From NCBI GenBank assembly GCA_002897115.2, contig BCIH01000004.1, forward strand, positions 815,618 to 879,617: a stretch of DNA of 64,000 nt, in the 5' to 3' direction. Origin of the DNA: Prototheca cutis. Lineage: Eukaryota > Chlorophyta > Trebouxiophyceae > Chlorellales > Chlorellaceae. Below, one piece after another: positions 55,713 through 64,000 of this stretch. The translations under genes and the position numbers were made by a program. The notes beneath the pieces were generated by a model. It had not been told where the DNA came from. It was given only the letters and a program-made list of their open reading frames with translations, and ran no database searches. How positions within the stretch are numbered: the first letter of the stretch is position 1; every line of letters starts with the position of its first letter.

Positions 55713-58183
55713 TCAGGGCAGGTGCAGGGCAGCCTGCGGCTGTGCGGTGGCAGCGCGGCGCGCGGCCTTGCCCCGTTCCTCCTTGAACAGGGTTTTCAGC
55801 TCCTTTTTCGTGGCGCGAGCAGCGCGCTGTGCTTCCTTCACCGCCGCCTTGCGCTCGCGCTTCTCCTCCGCCGTCTCGTCCTTGTTCCGTGTTGGCGGTG
55901 GTGGCCGGGAGGCGCCAGCTTCTCCGTCGTCGTCGCTGTCGCTGTGTGCGGCCGCTCGACTCCGCGGCGCCGTGGCCTCCACAGGGAACCCGGCCTTGTT
56001 CAGCCGAAGCGGTGCCTCGACGATCGGTTCCATGGCCCGGCGCGCTCGCCGCGATGGCCCCGTGCCGATGCGCCCTGGGTGGTTGTCGAGATTGGACCGC
56101 AGCGACAGCACCGTCTCCGCATCCCAGCGCTCACGCTCGTGGTACTCGGCCTCGTATAACCCTGATGCGGAGGCGGCTGTCTGCCGGGATCGGCCAGCAC
56201 CGCCGTGCTGGCCCTCCTCGTCGCCCTCCTCCTCCTGGGCCACTGCCTCCTTGGCCTTGGCGACCGCCACATCAGCGTCGTCGTCTGACAGGCCAAACCT
56301 CCCCAGCTGCTCGGCCAGCGCCGAAGCCCGGTGCCCCGACCCACGGTTGACGCCGCCCTTGCCCAACAGGCGTGCGGCCCTGTCCAGCTCGTCCACCGTC
56401 AGCAGCGACACCAGCTGTGGTGCCAGTTCGGCATAGTCGAGTTCACCCTCCAGATCAGATCCGCGCTCCGACAGATCGCCAATCTCATCCTCATCGTACT
56501 CCAGCGCCACATGCTCAAAGCTGCGTGTGAGGTCCGAGTGAGAAAATAAGCGAGTGATGGATGATGATTCAGTTGTGTTTTTGTGAGTTGCCCCGGCGGG
56601 AGTGGGGCCATACCACCCCCACTCCAATTCCCCTCCCGCCACCCAGTCCAAACTGCCAACCCAGTAATCCCCACGCACTGGTCGTCGAGCGTGGTGAGTT
56701 CGCCCCGGCGGTCGTGTCGCTCCTCGCGCCAGTAGGTGGAGGCAATGCTCCCCGCCTTGGGCGCGGCGCCACGACCGGGCCACCGGCCGCCGGGCAGCTC
56801 TCCCACGATGTCACCGGCCCCATCACCACTCAACTCCTCCTCCTCGCTGCCCAAAGAAGAGGCCAGTTCCTCTGAATCATATCCCTCCTCTTCGAGGTCG
56901 GCTTCATCAACGTCCTCATCCTCAACACCCTCTCCTCCTTCTGCTGTGCTGCCATCTTCGACGATGGCAGTGGCCGTCGCGACAAAATCGTCGAGCAAGT
57001 CGCCCAGGCCTTCCCCCCCGGCATCAGCCTCAGCCTCTTCGGCCGCTTCAGCTGCCTCCAGCTCAGCCTCCAGCTCCTCCAGCTCAATCCTGGCTGCAGC
57101 AGGACATCATCATGTGGAAGAGAGAGGATGGTTGGCGTCAATGCACACCCCCAGACATTCACCGTCGCCGCACCGTTGCCTTACCTGAGCATCCTCAACC
57201 AATCAATGCCCCAACCAAAGAACCAACAAAAAGAAAGAAAAAAAAATCCCCTTCTCATACAGCCCCAAAAACCAAGCGCACTCGCGCCGCGTGCGCCGGT
57301 CTTGCGGCGCTGGGAAAATGCTGTGACCCCGCCGATGACCTGGTCCGCCTCCTCTTCGGCTACCGACACGCCATTCAGCAGGACCAAGCGGTGTGCATCG
57401 TACAGTGCCTCGTCCGGTGCAGGCCCCCGCGGACGCTGCGCGGCAACAAATACGCCAGTGGAGGGGCCCAGCGCCGTGTCCCCGGTGGCGGCGCCACCAT
57501 CCGCATCCGCTTGGGACGCTGTTGCCGGAACAGGGCCGACAATCCTTCCTGCAGGGCCGGCCCCCAGAGCCAGCAGGTGCTGCAGGTAGTCGTAGCCGTC
57601 GTCGGGGAAGCCGAGCTCCATCAGCTCCTTGCGGCGCTCCGGGGTCATGCTGGAGCTGCCTGCAGCCTCCTCCTCCAGCCATGCCAGCGGGTGCCCGCGT
57701 GGGTACCTGCACATTGTGTGGGCGGTGGTGGAGGGGTTGTTACTACTGTGCAGTGATAGGGTGCTGTGTGGGTTTGCCAGACCGGCAGACAGAACGAACT
57801 GCTGCCAGTGTGGCAAGAGAAGATGCGGCAGTAGGCAGGGCAGAGGTTGACCACACTGGGCAAGCAGTGGGCCTCCGGCGCCCTGGGTTCTGCCTTGCCA
57901 CCCCCCTCTCCACCCTGCTCCAAGCGTCTCATGGGCACTGTCCTGGGGTCACCCGCTCCCAACCAGCCTTATGCACAGCCCACCTGCGGCTCGAGAGTCC
58001 AGAGCTCGCGGCGGCCTCTACTGCGGCATCTTCGTCAATCCTGCCCACGCCAACTCCCTTGTTGGAGTCCACGAAGACCCGGCCGACAGCGTTGACATCC
58101 TCTCCCGCCTCAGCGTTGCCATAGACAAGGTTGTAAGTCGTGGATCGCTTCTTGTCGATGAACGGCTTCCTGGAACGCCCCAT
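55713..58183 (-). CDS. LTV1: LTV1, 40S ribosome biogenesis factor
   Basis: Assembly and export factor of the pre-40S particle. Four minus-strand exons, 58183-57984, 57706-57282, 57093-56679 and 56520-55713, join in phase to 615 residues. The start GRSRKPFIDKKRSTTYNLVY is the conserved LTV1 N-terminus. GFPDDGYDYLQHL is the next block. An acidic region follows (EDVDEADLEEEGYDSEELA). FEHVALEYDEDEIGDL and then HERERWDAETVLSLRSNLDNHP are further LTV1 hallmarks, and the tail is basic and helical (ETAEEKRERKAAVKEAQRAA). It is longer than yeast or human LTV1 because of low-complexity linkers. Confidence 0.93.
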
Positions 58184-58649
58184 GGCGCCGAGCAAAGCAA
58201 ACTCGCGTCGCCCCTCGCCGCCACGCTCAGTCCCGTGTCGTGGGCCGCCAAGAAGCAGCCTTCACCCAAGTATTTTGAGTTCTTGGATTCAATGCAGATA
58301 TTTCAATCCCGATGCATGCATTGCTTGCACGCTTGTCATGGCCTTGGCGCTTCCGTGGGTGTTCTCCTTTAAGCCGGCAGCGGGACTGGGGCTGCCCGCA
58401 CACTTGTCGACGACAATGGGTGACACACTCATGAGGCACTGCAACTCCACCAACTTTGTCGCAGCAAAGCCGGTGATCTCACCCTTATTGATATTTCCAT
58501 GAACGCATTTGATTAAACGGATTCTGTGTTTTAACAGTCGGGAGGTGGAGCTGGGAGCTGGCCGCAGTATGCAAAGCCAGGCGGGGCAGCCCCACCCGGG
58601 GGGCCCCCACAGCCACAAGGCGGAGCCTGAACCATGCAGTTGTCTCGGA
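58184..58649. other. Divergent promoter region
   Basis: About 470 bases between LTV1 (-) and the unknown 199-residue gene (+). No element identified. Confidence 0.5.
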
Positions 58650-60107
58650 ATGTTGTACTACAGCCAGCTTCGACATGAATTGGGCAAAGGACCGGTGCGT
58701 CGGGGGTCGTGCTGGGAATGCCTTGCCGGGGAGGCGTGACTTTGCCCCCCCTTGAGCAGGGGCGACTGGGAAGTCTTCCCCTTCAGCGTCGCAACTGAAT
58801 CTGCTCGTCACGCGCGCCGCGCAGGCCTGCGCTGGTCTCAAGAGGCGGCACGGCCCAGACTCGGGAATCACACTTCACTCGGACACCCTGCCCGCCGGGC
58901 AGTTCAGGTGTGTGGTGTTGGGGTCGCGGGTGTGTGTGGGTGGTGGTGTGTGTGTGTGTGTGGTGTGGGGGGAGGGGGTGTGAGCAGCGTGTGGCATCCC
59001 CAGACAGACGAGCGATGCCAGTGGCGTATCTGGCATAACATTCCACTGCGGGCAATAAAAGAGTTTCATTCCTCTCACCACTGCCAGGTTCCTTTGCATT
59101 GGTTACTCTGCGTACGATGCGGCGGCGCTCCGGGAGGGCCGGGGTGCCAAGCCTGGCGATCCAATCTCCATCCCAGAGTGCCAAGGCATCGAGGTGTGGT
59201 GCCATGTGAAAAGAGAATTGTTTCCTGATTGGGCAGGCATGCGATCAATGGGCAAGGTGGCTCGTCGTGGTCAGGCCCATACCATGGCCCAGTTCGGACC
59301 ACACCTGTTTCCTCGCTGCACGCGCTGGACCCTACCCAAGTCCAATCCCTCCCATGCTGCCCCCGCCGCCAGGTCGTGGCTGCCGCGGCGGCGCAGCGCA
59401 ACCCCCAGCTGATTCCCGAGGGCGCCGGCGCCGCGGCCGAGACGTTTCCGGGCACCGAAGAGGACGATGCGCGCCGCCCTGCACGCATCCCCCCCGGTCG
59501 GGCATACCGTGAGTTTGCTGGTCGAGCGTCGTTGGGGGGGGACAAAGGGGGGATACTTTTGACGGATGTGGTGTGCGTGTCGCTCGGGAACATCCCCTCA
59601 CATTGGTGTTGCGCTGCTGGGGAAGACGCAGCTGCATGCATGTGGCCAAGCACAGGTCCGTGCACAGCTCACATCCCTGCTACCCAATGTAATCCTGCAG
59701 TGCCTGGGCCTCAACGACAGAGCGGGGAGGCTATGGACTTGAACCAGTTTTACAAGAGGTGCGCTTGTGGCTGGAAATTTTTGATCAGGGGGATTGGCCC
59801 AGGGGAGCCGGGTGACTGGGGGGTGGGTGGACGATGCCAAGCTCGGGTGAATGTCGGCGTCCTATTGAAGCAACCTATTGCAGCCTCGCTCATTGGCGAT
59901 GGTGCTGCTTCTGGGCAGACTTTTCTTTTGGAATACAGCAGTGTATCCCACTGTCACCACCTACAACTGCCCCCCAGGTTCATCGAGCATTCGGAAAAGC
60001 TGCTCGTCCGCATGGAGAAGAATGCGCAGTACATGGTGCGCTACGCGCAGCACGCTTGGGGTGTGCTCACCGGAGATGGATCGGACGGCAGCCGGCGCAG
60101 CCGATGA
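58650..60107 (+). CDS. Conserved-looking protein of unknown function (199 aa)
   Basis: Six exons (58650-58698, 58787-58907, 59088-59193, 59373-59508, 59701-59758, 59978-60107) all keep phase and sum to 199 codons plus stop, which supports a real gene. The reading is protein-like throughout: SQLNLLVTRAAQACAGLKRR, SDTLPAGQFRFLCIGYSAYD, GAKPGDPISIPECQGIE, then AAAAAQRNPQLIPEG. It ends in a strongly amphipathic helix, FIEHSEKLLVRMEKNAQYMV then RYAQHAWGVLTG. There is no signal peptide or membrane segment. I do not recognise the family. The first exon (MLYYSQLRHELGKGP) is the least certain. Intron 2 holds a short GT-rich tract. Confidence 0.6.
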
Positions 60108-60399
60108 GCTCTCGAGGGAAAGGACGTGCTGGCCTGACCGTCGCGGTGGACATGATTTTACTGCTCCCCCACCGATAGCACGATTGTACAGCATCAAAGG
60201 GTTTTCATTGTCATCGGCATCCACCGAAAAATGCAGAGCATGGCAGTGCATGCTCGCACACAGAAATACATCGTGGTGAGCCTGTTGCTAACAGTCGCGC
60301 ACATGAAAAGCGACTCTTTTGCGCTCGGGAACAGGCAGGACACGGAGCTGCACTGAATGATCAGGACAGTGTCAGCGCCTGGGGTTCAGCTAAACTCCT

Positions 60400-62738
60400 T
60401 CACTCCTCGGCAGCAGTATTGGGCCGAGGCAGGCCGGCAAAGTCGGCGACGGCCAAGTCGGCGGCGGCGTCCCAGACGGCGACGGTTCCTGCAGCCCCGC
60501 CCGCGGCGACCAGGAGCCCCTGATCCTGACAAAACCCAGCAGAGAACACCGCTCCGACACCCAGGTCTTGCGTGGCCAGCTGGACGGGCTCGGCGCCGCG
60601 GGTGTTCCACAGCTTGACGCGCTTGTCTGTTGAGGCAGTGAGCAGCAGCCCCTCGACGGCGGTGCAGCATGACAGCGCGCACGCCGCCTTCTTATGCGCT
60701 TTAAAGGCAAACAGGGGCTCCGTGCCTGACCCTGCCCGCGCGTCAAACGCGGCGACGCTGCCTTCCTCGGTCGCAACGTAAAACCGCGTCGGAAGGGCCG
60801 GGTCCCAGGCCAGCGCCTCGACATCGGCGGCCACGCGCCACATCAGCGCGGGCGCGCTGGCCTGGCGCACGTCTGCCAGTGCGGCCACGCGATCGAATCC
60901 GCCTGACAGCAGCATGGGCGCCTCGGACGGGCACCACGCCACGGCCTGCACCTTGCTGATGTGGTGCGTCAGCGTGGAGCTGCAGGTCCCGGCAGCTACG
61001 TCCCACACCTTCACCGCATGGTCGGCCGAAGCCGATGCCAGAACGTTCCGGAACTCGCGGTTCCACGCCAGACCCAGCACTGCGTCCGTGTGAGACCCAG
61101 GCCGCACCTCCACGCTCGGCACACCATGCTTCTTCTGTGGTATTTGTGCATCCAGTTGGGTGGGGGCTCGGTTCGTCACGTGCAAGTGCATGTAGGCATT
61201 GACATCGGTGGTCGCAGCGGCAGCAGCCAGGGACTCTGTCGCACAATGGGGCGCCCCGATCCCAAACAATTCTCGGCCATGCCCTGCACCTTTTTGCCCT
61301 TTTTGCTCTTGGTGGCAGCGGCGGCGGCCTTGGTCGCCGCGTAATCGGCACCTCCAAGTGTCGCCACGGGCTCGACTGCGAATGCATGGCGACAAGACAG
61401 GTGCCACAGAATGAAAGGACGTGCCAAACCGCCACAGAGCAGTTGGTCCAGGGAGTCTGGCAGGGCAGGCTCTCGAATCCCGACAGTCCCCAAAGCGACC
61501 AGGCCACAGGCCAGACCCCATCGCCAGTAAAACGTACCAGCATCCAGAAGGTCAAGGTCCCACAGCTCGATGCCCGGCTCAAAGCTGCCGACGGCGGCTA
61601 TGTTGGCACGCCCATCCTGTTGCAGAAAGGAAAGGTGGTGGTGCATGGGGTGTTATTGCAGATCGCCGGGGACTGCAAGGCCACGTGCTGTCGTGCCCAC
61701 ACAATCAACGTCCGGGATGGAAGAGTTCAGCGAAGGGGGAGTCCTGACCACAGCCTATTCCAGCAATCATGGTCCCCCATACGCTGCCTTCCAGCAACCA
61801 AACCCCCCCTTCCAAGCACAAACAAAGCTCTCTCACGCCTACCCTGCCAGGCGCCAGGTCTCCCCACGTCACAGACAGCGGGAAGGCCGGCAAGAGGGTG
61901 CTGTGGTGGACGTAGAGGTTGGCGGGCCCCCGCGCATCAGCTTCCTCGTACACCCACACTTCCAGGTGGGAGACATCGTCCTCATTGCGGGTGGCCATGA
62001 TGAGCAGGTCATTGGGCTGAAGCTGCATTGCTTCTTCTTCTTCCTCGGATTCCACATCGCTCCCGGAGCCCACGGCATCCTTGAGGTATGGGTCCTGCCG
62101 GGGGTCACGGTAAAAGGCCATCCCCGGGTTGCCAGAGGAGCCCATGAGACGTGCGGCCGTGATGCCTTCACCATCATCGTCGTCCTCATCATCGTCATAG
62201 CGCTCCATGTCCAGCTTGGCCATGGCGGCGGCAAGGGCTTCGTCCCCAGGTTGCCCGCTGTGATCCGCAGCACCGACATTGCCGCCCGTGGCCCGCAGGC
62301 TGGCAGCCATCGCCTTGGCCTTAGCCACTGCCGCTGACTCATCCATCTCAGAGTCCTCCTCCGAATCCCACTCGCTCTCAGGTTCAGAGCCAGAGATGGA
62401 GGCCTCCTGCAGCGGCGCGGGTGGGGGGGGGGAGCAAGGCGTGCAGTATGTGGAGGCGAAGCGTTGCAGGGTGAGAAGGACGCGAGGGATGCAGGGTGTG
62501 CAGAGCGCAGGCTTTAACTACTCATGCAATGGGTAGTGCTTCTATTACAGGGCATACCAGAGACGGTATCGAATGACGGCTATGGTTAGCTTGCACCCCC
62601 ACACTACTGGAACCCTCCACCGCGTTCTCGTCGTACCTGGTCCCCCCGCATCGCGCTCAGCTCCTCTGGACTCACTGCAGCCTTGTCGGGGTTGAGGCTG
62701 GCAGCCCCCTTGGGTATCCATGCCACCGCCGATATCAT
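60400..62738 (-). CDS. PWP1: PWP1, WD40 rRNA-biogenesis protein
   Basis: Periodic tryptophan protein 1, a nucleolar WD40 factor tied to rRNA synthesis and large-subunit assembly. Five minus-strand exons, 62738-62637, 62406-61843, 61616-61538, 61375-61290 and 61134-60400, join in phase to 521 residues, matching the human protein's ~500. Family blocks are ISAVAWIPKGAA at the start, an acidic stretch then RQDPYLKD, LEVWVYEE, NLYVHHSTLLPAFPLSVTW, IAAVGSFEPGIELWDLDLLD, a KSKKGKK basic patch, and SHTDAVLGLAWNREFRNVLA then SASADHAVKVWD. Later WD repeats include FDRVAALADVR, VEALAWDP and LLLTASTDKRVKLWN. It is convergent with the unknown 199-residue gene. Confidence 0.95.
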
Positions 62739-63469
62739 TGTGCCGGCCCGTCAGGGAAGAACAGACACGGAAGAGCAGTAGGGAGTCGGCCGTACACCCA
62801 CCTCGTCCGCGCCCCTGAGAATTGAAGATGCTTCTTACACCACTCGGTAATTTATAAATATATGTGTCTCAACGAAATGAATATTTCACTGGACTTTCTA
62901 GTGTCGAGTTTTACCATCGGTCCGGCCATGCATTGTTGTGCGCTCGGCTCGGCGGGAATGGCACGGATCTCCCAAATCCCTTCCAGGCCCTCCCGCGCAG
63001 CACCCCCTCGTACGACCGCGCGGAAATATTTATTCCGCACCAAAAGATCAGTCTGAGAACAGGGCGGGCCCAGGAAGGAGCGTGCTCGTGGGCAACCACC
63101 CTTCGACGTTCGGGGGCGGCGCAGCTGCGGGGGACGGGGCCACCAAACCGCGCGTGCAGGCCCTTGCAACGCCTGTCAACTCCAGAAATCAAGATAATGA
63201 AGCTATTTCGGGGATTGAGGATGCAAGTGGGAGTTGTGTCTCTGCGAGTATGTCGGTTTCTCACTCGGCGGCCCTTGGCCGCCTTTAACATGCCGGCAGC
63301 AAGCGCCTTGGGTTGGCAAGGGCCTGGGACATGCACTGTTTGGGCGCCAGAGCAGGTGCTGTTTGGGCTGATTCCACAAGAAAATCTCCTCTCAAACCTC
63401 CATACCATCACTAAATTGCCCATTGTTGTCAGATCAAGGGGAGTACTGTACATACAAAGACAGGTCAAT
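62739..63469. other. Intergenic, upstream of PWP1
   Basis: About 730 bases. A frame of 209 residues on the minus strand (62911-63540) lacks protein-like composition and is not called. Confidence 0.5.
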
Positions 63470-63853
63470 CTAGGGATCAGATACAAGTTGAGCAACGGCC
63501 AACGGCATGGCCACCGTTTTCTGGGCTTCTGCAGCTGCATCTGGTCTGGCTGCGCTCCTCCGCTTGTACTTCTGGCGACACCGCTCCAACCATCCGTTCT
63601 TCCGCTTCTTGGATCCAGAGCCTGGGTTCACAGGAATTTCAACCCAGAGCCCTTCTTCTTCTAGCTGTGCCGCGTGCTTGTCGATGGTTGCCGGAGACCA
63701 TGTGCTTACCCATCTTTGAGTGAGTGAATCGAAGAAGGTCATCCTTTGCTGCATGTGGGTCCTCCAGCATATAGCGCCGCACCAGACCGTCGATGACAGA
63801 GTCTTCCAGGGAGTGGCGAGCGGGCGGGGTTGAAGGGCCAGCATCATTCCCAC
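63470..63853 (-). CDS. Hypothetical minus-strand coding region, partial or exon
   Basis: An open frame with a plausible protein in its 3' two thirds: TIDKHAAQLEEEGLWVEIPV, then a basic stretch GSGSKKRKNGWLERCRQKYK. In another frame just upstream, VIDGLVRRYMLEDPHAAKDD then LLRFTHSKM runs into a good GTAAGC donor near 63707, so the real gene may be spliced differently and may continue past the right edge. No family is recognised. Confidence 0.3.
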   Translation of the reverse strand: MGMMLALQPRPLATPWKTLSSTVWCGAICWRTHMQQRMTFFDSLTQRWVSTWSPATIDKHAAQLEEEGLWVEIPVNPGSGSKKRKNGWLERCRQKYKRRSAARPDAAAEAQKTVAMPLAVAQLVSDP

Positions 63854-64000
63854 TTGGGGGGTGCCGCGCTCGGGGTCAGCGAGACCAGCTGGCTATCCAC
63901 TGCAGCCTGCTTGGATCTGGCACCGTGGATGTCTCGTGGCGAATCCCGCTCAGCATAGCGGGGATTGGGCCGACCCTGCCGGCTCCTGGCTCGGATCGTG

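Noticed and set aside
62911..63540. 209-residue minus-strand frame upstream of PWP1
   Set aside because: Composition is not protein-like and no family is recognised.
1..64000. CRISPR arrays, rRNA genes, integrated viral genes or an operon-like defence island
   Set aside because: No spaced direct repeats, no rRNA-like blocks and no viral hallmark genes were seen; genes are spliced eukaryotic genes.

Overview
The window is GC-rich nuclear DNA from a eukaryote. Most genes are split by short GT-AG introns (about 60-380 bases), with two likely GC-AG introns. The gene set points to a unicellular green alga: plastid-type ferredoxin glutamate synthase, B3, AP2 and CCT-motif transcription factors, an AZG-type purine permease, a plant-type endo-mannanase and Pro-rich secreted wall-type proteins. 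Compact intergenic spaces and TGTAA-like poly(A) signals downstream of some genes also fit a chlorophyte. A trebouxiophyte such as Chlorella or Auxenochlorella is my best guess, not proven. I built gene models by joining open frames at splice sites so that phase is kept and the protein family stays continuous; exon coordinates are in each entry.

Layout from left to right: ferredoxin-dependent glutamate synthase (+, 11-5333); a double-B3 transcription factor with twin Cys/His motifs (+, 6609-9784); a synergin-gamma-like trafficking adaptor (+, 11180-13708); a membrane-anchored GH5 endo-beta-mannanase (+, 14203-17027); a CCT-motif regulator (-, 18069-18950); chaperonin subunit CCT theta (+, 19577-21523); ribosomal stalk protein P0 (-, 21842-22994). 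A gene-poor stretch of about 2.4 kb follows, holding a Fanzor/TnpB-like C-terminal relic (24249-24458). Next is a head-to-head pair of secreted beta-helix paralogues (-, 25478-27256; +, 28288-32208), the second with a Pro-rich insert.

The right half holds an SLC22-like MFS transporter (-, 32694-34733), Gemin2 (+, 35186-36507), a second head-to-head pair of small secreted paralogues of unknown family (-, 36800-38138; +, 39338-40495), a Tim17/B14.7-like membrane protein (+, 40986-42033), an AP2 factor with a very long low-complexity N-terminus (-, 42538-45704), a 2-oxoglutarate/Fe(II) oxygenase (-, 46510-48548), an AzgA-type purine permease (-, 49460-51821), NBS1/nibrin (+, 52855-55303), the ribosome-biogenesis factor LTV1 (-, 55713-58183), an unrecognised 199-residue protein (+, 58650-60107) and the WD40 rRNA-biogenesis factor PWP1 (-, 60400-62738).

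These are ordinary, functionally mixed nuclear genes and not an operon or a mobile island. The parts most worth a second look are the double-B3/Cys-motif factor, the two divergent pairs of secreted paralogues, the Fanzor-like relic, the unknown 199-residue protein and the NBS1 micro-exon.
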